Below, piece by piece: positions 26,475-35,378 of a stretch of 64,000 bases of DNA; the stretch's first letter is position 1, and each line of letters begins with the position of its first letter. The notes under the pieces were generated by a model. It was given only the letters and a program-made list of their open reading frames with translations, searched no databases and was not told the DNA's origin. The position numbers and the translations under genes were made by a program. Source of the stretch: Clostridia bacterium BRH_c25 (GTDB lineage: Bacteria > Bacillota_A > Clostridia > Lutisporales > Lutisporaceae); NCBI GenBank assembly GCA_001515955.1, contig LOES01000136.1, positions 1 through 64,000 on the forward strand, given 5' to 3'.

Positions 26475-27539
26475 ATGGATTATGAAGGTTCAAGCCGTCA
26501 ATGTCCTGCCGGTACAGCCCCATATATAGTAAAAAGCGGAGACACCTTAAGGAAAATAGCTGAAAACCAGAAAACAACCATTGCTTCAATAATTTCCGCA
26601 AACCCGGATATCGACCCTGACAATCTGGCTATAGGACAGTCCATCTGTATCCCGCAGCCGGCGCCGCCCCAGACTCCCACATGCCCTGCCGGTACTTCAC
26701 CGTACATTATAAAAGCGGGAGATACGCTTGCCAAGATCGCACAGCAGTCCAACACCACAGTAGCAGCTATACTTGCAGCCAATCCGGGAATTGTACCCGA
26801 AAGGTTAAGCATCGGGCAATCCGTCTGCGTGCCGCAGCCTGGACAGCCTTCACCGCCTCAAGCTCCTACATGTCCCATTGGCTCCTCTCCTTATGAAATA
26901 AAAAGAGGAGACACCCTGGCGGGCATAGCTATAAGATTCAATACCACAGTAGAAGCGATCCTATCAACAAATCCAGGCATTGTGCCTGAGAGGTTGTACG
27001 TCGGTCAGGTTATTTGCGTAGCCCAGGAAAAAACAGAGCAGCTGATCTGCCCCAATCTGAATTCCTATGTAATACGGAAAGGTGATACTCTGGCGGCAAT
27101 AGCAAGAGCCTTCGGCGTAACATTGCAGGCCCTTATGGACGCTAATCCGGGTATAAATCCCCAGTCCCTGTACCTGGACCAGGTAATATGCATACCGATA
27201 TCACCGAATCCCTTAAGCATCACCGTAAGCATCAATGGCAAAACTCTTACTCTATACCGGAACGGAAGGATGTTCAAAGCATATCCTGTAGCAACGGGTA
27301 AGCCGACAACCCCAACTCCTATCGGCACCTTCACAATTAAAAACAAACAGGTCAACCCGGGAGGGCCTTATGGTACCAGGTGGATGGGCCTTTCAAAGCC
27401 CCATTATGGAATCCACGGCACCAACGTACCCTCTTCCATAGGCTCATCGGCCTCGAACGGCTGTGTCAGGATGTTCAACAAGGACGTAGACGACCTCTTT
27501 AACTATGTAGGTGTAGGTACGGTAGTAAGGATTTTCTAG
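26475..27539 (+). CDS. L,D-transpeptidase with four LysM domains
   Basis: 354 aa from the ATG at 26475 (GAAGGTG upstream). Four LysM repeats (about 8-53, 62-107, 118-165, 175-220), the first three separated by Pro-rich linkers and each with a CPxG-type opening and a VCVP/ICIP ending. A YkuD catalytic domain follows with HGTN (His314) and SNGCVRM (Cys330), so it is active in principle and forms 3-3 peptidoglycan crosslinks. It follows the inactive paralogue by 36 bases, so the pair probably arose by duplication. Confidence 0.9.
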   Translation: MDYEGSSRQCPAGTAPYIVKSGDTLRKIAENQKTTIASIISANPDIDPDNLAIGQSICIPQPAPPQTPTCPAGTSPYIIKAGDTLAKIAQQSNTTVAAILAANPGIVPERLSIGQSVCVPQPGQPSPPQAPTCPIGSSPYEIKRGDTLAGIAIRFNTTVEAILSTNPGIVPERLYVGQVICVAQEKTEQLICPNLNSYVIRKGDTLAAIARAFGVTLQALMDANPGINPQSLYLDQVICIPISPNPLSITVSINGKTLTLYRNGRMFKAYPVATGKPTTPTPIGTFTIKNKQVNPGGPYGTRWMGLSKPHYGIHGTNVPSSIGSSASNGCVRMFNKDVDDLFNYVGVGTVVRIF

Positions 27540-27551
27540 GGCTTTATCAAT

Positions 27552-27590
27552 AAAACAGGCTATACACATGATTGTAAGCCTGTTTTTTTT
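27552..27590 (+). terminator. Terminator of the LysM/L,D-transpeptidase operon
   Basis: 10-bp stem AAAACAGGCT/AGCCTGTTTT followed by a run of eight T residues. Confidence 0.85.
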
Positions 27591-28023
27591 GGGATTCCAG
27601 ATGCAACCCATATGAGGGTGGTGAAATTCCCCCTTGCAGTGCCTATTTGGGTAATATCGATCCCATAATTAAAGATGCTAAAGTTATCTACAAAAATGAA
27701 AACAGAGTATATTTCTTTATTAGTACAACCCTCCAAAGCAGTGCCAGCAAATACCCGTCCTCAGAGTCAGGCACTACCAATCCAATTACTGAGGAGCCCT
27801 TTATTTCATCGAACCTCCAAGTTAGTCTGGCTACATTCATAGTAGGAATATATATAAACCAAATACAGCTCGGTAAAATAAAATATGATAAGACCAAAGC
27901 CATCCATTCAAATAAAACAGCAGATGAATTTATACATCAGACACTGCAGGACCCACCTGAAATCAATACAAATTACGCAACTACTTTGTCTCTGATAGTA
28001 TCGAATTCAAATGCTATTACTTC
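27591..28023. other. Unassigned remnant DNA beside the intron fragment
   Basis: About 430 bases without a recognisable intact gene. A 71-codon open frame on the minus strand (27688-27903) has a hydrophobic start and a segment RFDEIKGSSVIGLVVPD, but I know no family for it. The DNA lies directly where the intron reverse transcriptase gene is cut off, so it is probably flanking DNA joined by a deletion. Confidence 0.35.
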
Positions 28024-28209
28024 ATTGCTTTCAAGATTCAGTTCGTATTCTTCTTTTGCCACTTCGTCTATTCCAGCAGCTTTGTTCTTCAGCATTTCTC
28101 TGTGGCATCCAATGATAGTTTCTTCGTTAATAAGGTGTACAAGCGATGCAAACTTCTCCGGCGGGCGCATTCTTGCTGCCTCTGCTATCCTCGTCAGTTT
28201 CGTTTCCAT
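27973..28209 (-). pseudogene. Truncated group II intron reverse transcriptase/maturase
   Basis: 78 codons beginning METKLTRIAEAARMRPPEKF and continuing to KNKAAGIDEVAKEEYELNLESN, the N-terminal ~62 residues of an LtrA-type intron-encoded reverse transcriptase (usually 400-600 aa). After LESN (about base 28024) the match ends and unrelated sequence follows, so the catalytic YxDD domain, maturase and endonuclease parts are gone. It follows the intron RNA in the normal order. Confidence 0.85.
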
Positions 28210-28609
28210 ATTTCCTCTACCTCCGTTCGTGTAGTATATGTTTCTCTTTCAAGGTCAATGTCGTGTTACAGCCTTCCCTCTACAGGCATTACCCTACTTC
28301 TTCAGTACTATGCCGTAATCTGACTCCCTATCGCATTCAACCTCCTTACTTTGTTATCGCTTGTTGGTCTTACTTTCTCTGGGTAAAGAGCTTTAGGGTC
28401 TCCTAAGTTGACTGTATCATAACTGTGTGTAGCATGCCAAGGTCACTGACCCCGGGGAAGCTAGTATATTCTTGCTTATCGAACATATTGGTGTTGTTTT
28501 CTGCTCGGTTCACAGCATCAACCTTCCCAATGGGGATTTCGGGGCTCAATCCCTTCAGCTTGTGCGAATTGCTTTCGGCCTACTACCTTGCTGTCTACGC
28601 TTGGCGCAC
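28024..28609 (-). mobile_element. Group II intron fragment, copy 1 (5' RNA domains plus start of RT gene)
   Basis: The intron 5' end is placed at 28609 (GTGCG). The proof is base pairing: exon IBS1 CGGTTC (28610-28615) pairs with EBS1 GAACCG in the intron (28506-28511), and IBS2 ATGGGG (28617-28622) pairs with EBS2 CCCCAT (28530-28535). The RT start follows at 28209. Domains V/VI are missing, so it cannot splice or move by itself. It sits about 20 bases after the diguanylate cyclase stop codon. Confidence 0.88.
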
Positions 28610-28625
28610 GAACCGCCCCCATGTC
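28257..28625 (-). repeat. 369-bp direct repeat, copy 1
   Basis: Same 369 bases as 33416-33784 in the same orientation, with a single difference seen (28296 A against 33455 G). Comprises 353 bases of intron RNA region plus the 16-base 5' exon target. Confidence 0.95.
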
Positions 28626-28630
28626 GGTAT

Positions 28631-29305
28631 TTAAGCTGTCGCAACCTCTAGTTGTTCATAAGCTATAACTGCACTTTTTGTCTCTTTTGCTTTATATAAT
28701 GCCTTATCAGCATATTTTAGGAAACAGTCAGGGTTTATTGGAAATATAGTTGTTGCAATGCCTATACTTATAGTTATCTTATCAGTGCCAGAACCAAAGA
28801 TAAAAGTCTTTGCTTCAATAGCCTGTTTTATTCTTTCAGCCATTTTGAACACATTTTCACAGCAGGTTTGAGGCAGAAAAACAACAAATTCTTCTCCTCC
28901 CAACCTTGCTACTATGTCTGTACTTCTCGTATTGCCTTTCAGGATTTCAGCAAACTGCTTTAAAACTTCGTCTCCTGCCGAATGTCCATAGGTATCATTA
29001 ATCCTTTTGAAGTTGTCTATATCAATCATCATTAGCGAAACAGGAAATTTCATTTTCAATATTCCAGACATCTTTAAAAAGAAGCATCTTCTATTATATA
29101 CCCCTGTCAAACTATCTATATTAGCCTGCCAATAAAATCTCTGAATAATAATACCACAGTATAAAGACAGCAATAGTTGACCTATGATGCAGGGAACTAA
29201 AATCATATAACCTATCCTGGTATAAAAAAGAAAAGCAGCCAACCAAATTCCGGCGCTAACTGCAAGAAGTACAAACGGAACAAGCTTAATAAACCATTCT
29301 TTCAT
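28631..29305 (-). CDS. Membrane diguanylate cyclase (GGDEF)
   Basis: 224 aa. Two membrane helices (about residues 5-50) and a GGDEF domain with the active motif GGEEF (in RLGGEEFVVFLPQ) and an intact RxxD inhibitory site (RSTD) five residues before it. So it should make c-di-GMP and be product-inhibited. The short N-terminal part leaves no room for a large sensor. Its neighbour is an HD-GYP phosphodiesterase, giving a make/break pair. The stop is 22 bases before the group II intron 5' end. Confidence 0.92.
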   Translation of the reverse strand: MKEWFIKLVPFVLLAVSAGIWLAAFLFYTRIGYMILVPCIIGQLLLSLYCGIIIQRFYWQANIDSLTGVYNRRCFFLKMSGILKMKFPVSLMMIDIDNFKRINDTYGHSAGDEVLKQFAEILKGNTRSTDIVARLGGEEFVVFLPQTCCENVFKMAERIKQAIEAKTFIFGSGTDKITISIGIATTIFPINPDCFLKYADKALYKAKETKSAVIAYEQLEVATA

Positions 29306-29378
29306 TACATCTCACCTATCTTTATATATACTAATTTGTTACCCCTACATCATCAGGGTCAAATATTTCATTCGCAAA

Positions 29379-30428
29379 CTACAACATTTTAACAATCTTA
29401 AGCTTCCTATCCCGTGATAAATCAATATACCTGCCGTTAACAGAAACAATTGGCGTTGAGATGCTTTGTGGAGCAATATAAATTACCTTACCCGTTTCAC
29501 CATTATTCATTTTTACTGTTGATCCAGTATAATAACAGGATATTTTCGAGAGAAATGTCATCAGAATTTTTGCATCAAAATGATCGTAACCTACTCTTGC
29601 CAGCTCCCCGAAAGTATCAAAGGGAGTAATCCTTCTTTTATAAACCCTTTCTGAAGTTAGTGCATCATATACATCTGCAACGGATATAATTTTTGCATAC
29701 AGATTTATATCATTTCCTTTTATGCTAAAAGGGTATCCTTGTCCATCCTCCCGCTCATGATGCATGAGTATTCCTTCCCTTATTCCATCTGTAAGCTGTG
29801 GGATATCCTCCGAAAGTTGATATCCAATACTGGTATGATTCTTTATTTGCTCATATTCCTCCGGCAGCAGCGGACCTTTCTTATTTAAAATTTCACCCGG
29901 TATTTTTGATTTGCCTATATCATGCAAAATACCTGTTGTAACAACATTCCTGATTTCTTCTTCCTGCAAGCCAAGCCATCTGGCTATTAACAGAGCATAC
30001 ACCGAAACATTGATACTGTGCGAATAAGTATATTCATCAATATTCTTTACTTCATTCATGCACTCGATAATATTGCTGATACAGCTTATTTTCGAATAAA
30101 TTGAGTTTGAAATATACTCTACTTTTCCATAATCCGGCTTTCTTCCTGCCGCCAGATCACCCAAAACCTGTTTCATGACATTAAGGTTCTCACGATAATC
30201 CTTTTTGAATTCATCAAGGGGTGACCCGCCTTTTTCTGAATCCTCCGCCTCCTGAAACTCGTACACCGATAGCTGTCGTATTCTGAAAGACTTCAGCCTT
30301 CTAATGGCATGCTCATTTAGTACCGTATCCTTTGGTACGATAAGGATGCCACAGTCATCGTATATATCATCTGCAAGTACATACCCCTGCTTGCATTGAT
30401 AAATATGAACATATTTCTTCTTCGCCAT
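29379..30428 (-). CDS. HD-GYP domain c-di-GMP phosphodiesterase
   Basis: 349 aa. An N-terminal DUF3391-like part (YVLADDIYDDCGILIVPKDT) precedes an HD-GYP domain with LHDIGK (about 170), IKNHTSIGY, HHEREDGQGYP and ISVADVYDALTSERVY, all key metal ligands present. It should hydrolyse c-di-GMP. Cytoplasmic. ATG after AGGTGATATC. A hairpin lies in its leader (30450-30484). Upstream of, and co-oriented with, the diguanylate cyclase gene. Confidence 0.92.
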   Translation of the reverse strand: MAKKKYVHIYQCKQGYVLADDIYDDCGILIVPKDTVLNEHAIRRLKSFRIRQLSVYEFQEAEDSEKGGSPLDEFKKDYRENLNVMKQVLGDLAAGRKPDYGKVEYISNSIYSKISCISNIIECMNEVKNIDEYTYSHSINVSVYALLIARWLGLQEEEIRNVVTTGILHDIGKSKIPGEILNKKGPLLPEEYEQIKNHTSIGYQLSEDIPQLTDGIREGILMHHEREDGQGYPFSIKGNDINLYAKIISVADVYDALTSERVYKRRITPFDTFGELARVGYDHFDAKILMTFLSKISCYYTGSTVKMNNGETGKVIYIAPQSISTPIVSVNGRYIDLSRDRKLKIVKML

Positions 30429-30449
30429 GATATCACCTTATTTATAATT

Positions 30450-30484
30450 CTTGTGGGTGGCCGGGCTTACCGCCACTGCACAAG
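30450..30484 (-). ncRNA. Structured leader hairpin of the HD-GYP gene
   Basis: CTTGTG-CA-GTGGC ... GCCAC-C-CACAAG forms a two-part stem with a 10-base G+C-rich loop in the 5' leader, about 22 bases before the start codon. It does not match the c-di-GMP riboswitch consensus I know, so its role is open. Confidence 0.35.
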
Positions 30485-30586
30485 GTTGTTTTTAGTAAAC
30501 ATTTATCCAAATCAGCTTCTTTCAATCAAATATAATTATAACAGCAAATCCGGCTTCTCAGGAGGATAAAAAAGGGCAAAAATGGA

Positions 30587-30627
30587 CAAAAAAAGGGCAA
30601 TTCCGACAAAACCGGATTACCCTTTAA
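30587..30627 (-). terminator. Terminator of the hybrid kinase gene
   Basis: AAGGGTAATCCG/CGGAATTGCCCTT stem with one bulge, followed by a run of U on the minus strand, 14 bases after the stop codon. Confidence 0.75.
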
Positions 30628-30640
30628 CCTTGACTGTCTC

Positions 30641-33049
30641 TTATTTTTCCTTTCCCAACCCTGCTTTCCTGGCGTAATCGATTGCCTGGCGGCGGTTTTG
30701 AAGATGGAGTTGTTTTAAGATATCAGCCATTTGATATTTTACTGTCCGCTCGCCAATAAAAAGCTTGGACGCTACCTCCTTGTAAGTATATCCTCCCGCT
30801 ATCAGCGCCAAAATCTCAATCTGCCTTTGGGATAAAGCTTCTTCAAGCTTCACCGGACTTGATTCCACCGCTACTGCCGTTTCATTTTCATTCCGGTTGA
30901 ACTCCTCTAAAACCTGAGCGGCCAATTCGGACGAAATTATGGCGGCATTGGAGGCCAAGCCGTTAAGCTGGTCGATCAACTCTTCCGCCTGAAGCCCTTT
31001 TAGCAAATATCCGCACGCTCCGTTTTGAATCGCTGCGAAAAGATCCTGTTCCCGGTCGGACATGGTCAAGATTACAATTTTGATGTCCGGCAGCTCCGAC
31101 TTGATTAGCCGGGTGACTGTCAGGCCGTTGCACCTGGGCATCTGGAGATCCATAAGAATCATATCGGGATGCAGCAAACGGGCTTTTTCCAGAGCTTCCA
31201 GGCCATCCTTGGCCGTGCCGACGACCTCAAATCCTTGGTGGCTGATCAAGTTTTGCAGTCCCTCCGTGAACAGGACGTGATCATCCGCCAACAAGACTCT
31301 GATTTTAGTATCTGCTGCCGCTACCGCGGTTCCAGCTCCGAAACCCGCAGGTGCCGATGCTTGGACAGGACCGGTAAAGCGGGGAATGGTTACCGTCACG
31401 ATAGTCCCTTGCCCCGGCACGGTGTCAATTCGGACTTCTCCGCCAACCTGCCCGGCACGCTCCCGCATCACTTCCAGCCCGAAAGAAGATTTGCCGTCCA
31501 CGAGCTTCCCAGGATCAAACCCCACTCCGTCATCAGCCACTGAAATCAGGATTTGCCGGTCTTTTTTCCGAAAAGTGATTGTTACTTTACGAGCCCGGGC
31601 ATGTTTGCGCACATTGGCGAGGGTCTCCTGTATAATCCGGAAAAGCTGGACTCCAACCGACAGATCAAGTTCTTCCTCGGTAAGGTTATCCAGGTTTTGC
31701 ACCTCGATCCGGATTTTGAAATTTTGCTCAAATCGGGTCAGATACTGTTGCAAAGCGGTAGAAAACCCCTCTTTAAAAAGCAAGGTGGTTTTGACCTCAT
31801 AAATAAACTCCCTGACCTCAGTATTGGCTTCCGTAATCACCTGGGACAAACGGACCAGACTGCCGTCGGCCGCAGGAAGTTGACCGGTTTTGAGTATTTC
31901 CCGGATAGCCTGTATTTGGATATTTGCATATCCCAGAACCTGTCCCAAACTATCATGGAGTTCCCGGGCCAGCCGCTCCCTTTCCTGTAAAACCAGCAAT
32001 GCCTGCTGCTGTTGGATCAATTGCGCCCCGACTGCTTTATTGTCAGTGACATCCTGGATCACCACCAGGCGGCCGGCTGCTTTCTGACTGTCATTCAATC
32101 CGGAAAAGTAGGTTTCATAGTACCGACCGCCCCGGGAAAATCCCAGGTGACTGACAGCTTTATCCCTGCTGGCTGTGCTCAGCTCCGGCCAGCTGCGCAA
32201 AATCTCTTCAAAGACGCAGCCTGCCGCTTTGGCGGCTTTCAAGCCGAAAAACGCCTCAGCTACCGGATTCAGATCCATGATCCGGTTGCGGTTATCCAGT
32301 ATGAACACAGCGCTGGTCATCTTCTCCATGACAACATTGCGGGGAACCGGCACTGCCTCCTGCGCACGGAAACGGAAGACCAGGCTGGCGGAAACCGTGG
32401 CAATACCAATTGCTACCGGAGTGGGATCAAAATAATGAAACAATGAGCCTTCTGTAATTAAACACAGGGCAATAAAAATCAAAACTGCAGCGGTAGCGGC
32501 AGCTATGATCAAACCCTGTTTCCAGTGCAGCAGTTGCCGATTCAATGCCGCTTTGATATGGACGATTATAGCGGCTAAAAGCAAAATGCCGCAGTAAAAG
32601 GTAATCACCCAATACCAGGGACCGCAGATAAACTGTAACAACGGATAATCACCTGACATATCCAGCCACATTTTCCGGTAGAGCAAACCATGCCGGGAAT
32701 TCGTCAGATTCAGAATATCGGTAATCACCGGCAAAACGAAAAGCAACGTCACCCGAAGCCGGGTAAGCCGGCTTTTTCTGCCGGCAACCGTCAAAGCCCA
32801 TAGCAGCCAGATGACCGGTACCTTCAACCCTATAAAGTCATTGGCGGCAAGATACCAAAAAGCCGTTGTATTAAGATCAGTCCCGGATATTTGTAGAGCA
32901 AATCCGAGGCACCATAAAATTACCATCACCTGGGCAACAATCCATAACCGATCCGCAACCCGCTTATATGCCGTATATGACATAACCAGAAACAGTATCG
33001 CCGCCCCGCCGAGATAAATCCAGATATGAGGGTTGTATTGAAAATGCAT
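30641..33049 (-). CDS. Hybrid two-component protein: 7TM-PAS-histidine kinase-receiver-LuxR HTH
   Basis: 802 aa from the ATG at 33049 (AGGGAGG 7 nt upstream). The frame stays open further upstream into selO remnant and should not be counted. Order: seven-helix membrane module (about 1-225), PAS (about 235-345), HisKA_3 with [14 protein letters not shown] (His near 375), HATPase_c ([20 protein letters not shown]), receiver (ADDH ... ILMDLQMP; Lys in LLKG), LuxR HTH ([25 protein letters not shown]). A NarX/NarL-like pair in one chain, with DNA-binding output tied to the membrane. Visibly more G+C-rich than its neighbours, suggesting transfer. Confidence 0.92.
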   Translation of the reverse strand: MHFQYNPHIWIYLGGAAILFLVMSYTAYKRVADRLWIVAQVMVILWCLGFALQISGTDLNTTAFWYLAANDFIGLKVPVIWLLWALTVAGRKSRLTRLRVTLLFVLPVITDILNLTNSRHGLLYRKMWLDMSGDYPLLQFICGPWYWVITFYCGILLLAAIIVHIKAALNRQLLHWKQGLIIAAATAAVLIFIALCLITEGSLFHYFDPTPVAIGIATVSASLVFRFRAQEAVPVPRNVVMEKMTSAVFILDNRNRIMDLNPVAEAFFGLKAAKAAGCVFEEILRSWPELSTASRDKAVSHLGFSRGGRYYETYFSGLNDSQKAAGRLVVIQDVTDNKAVGAQLIQQQQALLVLQERERLARELHDSLGQVLGYANIQIQAIREILKTGQLPAADGSLVRLSQVITEANTEVREFIYEVKTTLLFKEGFSTALQQYLTRFEQNFKIRIEVQNLDNLTEEELDLSVGVQLFRIIQETLANVRKHARARKVTITFRKKDRQILISVADDGVGFDPGKLVDGKSSFGLEVMRERAGQVGGEVRIDTVPGQGTIVTVTIPRFTGPVQASAPAGFGAGTAVAAADTKIRVLLADDHVLFTEGLQNLISHQGFEVVGTAKDGLEALEKARLLHPDMILMDLQMPRCNGLTVTRLIKSELPDIKIVILTMSDREQDLFAAIQNGACGYLLKGLQAEELIDQLNGLASNAAIISSELAAQVLEEFNRNENETAVAVESSPVKLEEALSQRQIEILALIAGGYTYKEVASKLFIGERTVKYQMADILKQLHLQNRRQAIDYARKAGLGKEK

Positions 33050-33172
33050 GTATGTTCCTCCCTCTGCGATTATTTGCGCTATGAGAAGTAATAAAGAAAG
33101 TATATCTATATTATTTCTTGTACCTTCTCTATTTTCTATTTTACTATATTTTCTTTTATTTCCAAATACTCT

Positions 33173-33415
33173 TGACAAGGGAACATCAAGAATCCGCTCC
33201 ATCACACTATAGTCCCCTTGTTTCACTGCAGCCTCCAGTGCCTCTTCTACCCGGTGGTTGCGGGGGATCAGGGCGGGATTGCTGATCTGCATCAACTGAT
33301 AGGATGAAGCTCCCGGTTGTCATGCAGCAGCGGCAGCAGGGTCTCTGCAAATCTAGCGAGGTTCCACAAAGCTATATTGGGTTGATTGCCGTAAGCGTAG
33401 CGTCCGTGTATATCA
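33173..33415 (-). pseudogene. selO: Remnant of selO (protein adenylyltransferase)
   Basis: Two pieces of SelO/YdiU are readable on the minus strand: [19 protein letters not shown] (right piece, ending in a TGA after HPIS) and [19 protein letters not shown] (left piece). In intact SelO (~480 aa) these are separated by well over 100 residues and preceded by most of the protein. So the N-terminal part and an internal block are gone. The right end is fused to group II intron copy 2, and the left end runs into the kinase leader. Confidence 0.85.
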
Positions 33416-33784
33416 AATGTCGTGTTACAGCCTTCCCTCTACAGGCATTACCCTGCTTCTTCAGTACTATGCCGTAATCTGACTCCCTATCGCATTCAAC
33501 CTCCTTACTTTGTTATCGCTTGTTGGTCTTACTTTCTCTGGGTAAAGAGCTTTAGGGTCTCCTAAGTTGACTGTATCATAACTGTGTGTAGCATGCCAAG
33601 GTCACTGACCCCGGGGAAGCTAGTATATTCTTGCTTATCGAACATATTGGTGTTGTTTTCTGCTCGGTTCACAGCATCAACCTTCCCAATGGGGATTTCG
33701 GGGCTCAATCCCTTCAGCTTGTGCGAATTGCTTTCGGCCTACTACCTTGCTGTCTACGCTTGGCGCACGAACCGCCCCCATGTC
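33416..33784 (-). mobile_element. Group II intron fragment, copy 2 (5' RNA domains only)
   Basis: Second copy of the 369-bp repeat, same strand as copy 1. Intron 5' end at 33768 with the same IBS1/IBS2 exon target (33769-33784) and the same internal EBS1/EBS2. The intron is cut before the reverse transcriptase start and fused to selO. Small open frames in this repeat are non-coding RNA artefacts. Confidence 0.88.
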
Positions 33785-33978
33785 ATTGCCCGTCCATAAT
33801 TCCGGACTCCGTTAATGATTTAAATGCCTCAACAGCTTGAGATTAAAGAAGTGATATCCATATTACGCAATTTAGGAAACTTTCCCGTTTCTTCAAACTC
33901 TTACTGCACTTATACAATCCAAACAGAACACATGCACCCGTAAGTAGACAGCAGCACCAGCCCTACTGGTGTATAATT
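33785..33978. other. Unassigned flank of intron copy 2
   Basis: About 190 bases with no intact gene. A short minus-strand frame reading AVEAFKSLTESGIMDGQ then stop, just before the intron target, may be the tail of a lost gene. Confidence 0.3.
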
Positions 33979-34938
33979 TTAACTATTCTTTAATATCCTC
34001 TCATCTATCCTTCTCACTACCGAATATGTATAAGACGTAAAATGCTTTAGCCAGAAACCGCTTGCAGTAGGATTAAAGCTCTCAAAATCCACACCGCAGC
34101 GAGTATATCCTTCAACAAAAAGGGTGTCCATAAGAAATGAAAGCAGCTTCGTAAACATACCGGAATTTCGGTATTGCGGCAACATATATGCACCACATAT
34201 ATTCATCATTCCGGCATCCTCGCACGCAAAGTTCTCTCCCGAAGCCATTATTTCAATAAATGCCAGAGCTTTGCCGTTAACCTTTATAGCAAAGAATCTC
34301 GATCTGCGCCTTTCATTTTCCTCCTTAACCTGTTTTATATCCCGTTGAAAAAACAAAGGTATAAACATAGGTGTATTCTGAAGATGCTTTATTAACTGAT
34401 TTTTCAGCGGCACTACTTGTTCTATTTCATCCTTGGCCAATTCACAGAATTCAGCTGCAGGATAATCACCTGATGTGACCGGCGCAACGGCCCTGATTGC
34501 GTCTATGCATCGCAGTCCGAACCCATTCCAGAAAAAGCTTTCTACCGCATCATTGTCATGAGCATAAAGTGCAATTGCATGACTTAATATACCATGTTTA
34601 ACCCATTTCTCTGCAGCAACCTGATACAATTGTGAGTAAATCCGGCATTTATTTTCCTTTACTGCACCATGAGCATGAATAGGTGAAAAAGTTCCCAGGG
34701 TTGTTCCAAAATGATTATTCCAAGGTTCATAACAAGTCAGAAAGCCAATTAAATTTCCATTTTCCAAAGCAACAACACCTAATCTGTGGTTGATCAATTC
34801 CAATATCATTTCATACAGAACATTATAGTAATCGCCTTCCGGAAGTATTGGGACAGCATTACATTCTTCATTATACTCGGCTAAAGCAAGCTTAACAGCA
34901 TATTCTATGTGATTGTGATTCATACTCTCAAATATCAT
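33979..34938 (-). CDS. GNAT family N-acetyltransferase (two-domain)
   Basis: 319 aa from the ATG at 34938 (GGAGGATG upstream, start MIFESMNHNH). Two GNAT-like halves. The C-terminal one has the acetyl-CoA loop region AYMLPQYRNSGMFTKLL, and the N-terminal one (VVALENGNLIGFLTCYEP) looks degenerate. Acceptor unknown. Monocistronic. Confidence 0.82.
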   Translation of the reverse strand: MIFESMNHNHIEYAVKLALAEYNEECNAVPILPEGDYYNVLYEMILELINHRLGVVALENGNLIGFLTCYEPWNNHFGTTLGTFSPIHAHGAVKENKCRIYSQLYQVAAEKWVKHGILSHAIALYAHDNDAVESFFWNGFGLRCIDAIRAVAPVTSGDYPAAEFCELAKDEIEQVVPLKNQLIKHLQNTPMFIPLFFQRDIKQVKEENERRRSRFFAIKVNGKALAFIEIMASGENFACEDAGMMNICGAYMLPQYRNSGMFTKLLSFLMDTLFVEGYTRCGVDFESFNPTASGFWLKHFTSYTYSVVRRIDERILKNS

Positions 34939-35041
34939 TGTTACATCCTCCTCTTTCAGATGCCATTCATTTTTCTTTTTTATCATTATCATCACTCTTC
35001 CCGTATTCTAATTATTACATCCTACAGCCTGAAAAAGCATA

Positions 35042-35074
35042 CAAAAAACCCACAGATAACGATCACCTGCGGGC
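35042..35074 (-). terminator. Distal terminator of the TRAP/AcnX/LarA operon
   Basis: CCCGCAG/CTGTGGG stem (one G-U pair) followed by a six-U run on the minus strand. Confidence 0.65.
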
Positions 35075-35091
35075 TTATTAAGCTGTAAACG

Positions 35092-35120
35092 GCAACAAAA
35101 AACACGCTACCAATGCGTGT
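35092..35120 (-). terminator. Proximal terminator of the TRAP/AcnX/LarA operon
   Basis: ACACGC/GCGTGT stem with a 7-nt loop and a U run on the minus strand, about 50 bases upstream of the second terminator. Confidence 0.65.
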
Positions 35121-35378
35121 CAATAATATTCCTTATACACAATTCAAAGCTGATCGCCGGCGCTGCCAGCCGCTCGCCCCTGCCACTTGGTTGCTCGAAA
35201 GAAGCTGCATAGGCAACACAAAAAACCTGTAACGGTAATATTGCGCACCTGTGCCAGTATTTAATTAATAAAAAACCACCCCAGCATTTTTCATATGTAA
35301 AACAACTCCTTTCGAATCATAAATTCATACTTGCAGTATACTGCATCAACTTTATTATATGAGTGTTTCCAAACATTG

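Larger units (their letters stand above)
34939..35378. other. Intergenic region with two terminators
   Basis: Holds tandem terminators for the catabolic operon that ends at 35379 and the promoter of the acetyltransferase gene. Nothing else recognised. Confidence 0.5.

Noticed and set aside
27600..27660. Possible 5' end of a second intron on the plus strand (GGGTGGTGAAATTCCC region)
   Set aside because: No IBS/EBS pairs or downstream domains could be found by eye.
27647..28234. 195-codon plus-strand frame
   Set aside because: Antisense to the truncated reverse transcriptase; no start signal or motifs.
28425..28634. Small frame repeated at 33584-33799, looks like a conserved protein
   Set aside because: It lies wholly in group II intron RNA and is on the opposite strand; conservation is due to the duplicated intron.
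30450..30484. c-di-GMP riboswitch before the HD-GYP gene
   Set aside because: The stem-loop lacks the GEMM core sequences and a second paired arm; kept only as an unassigned leader hairpin.
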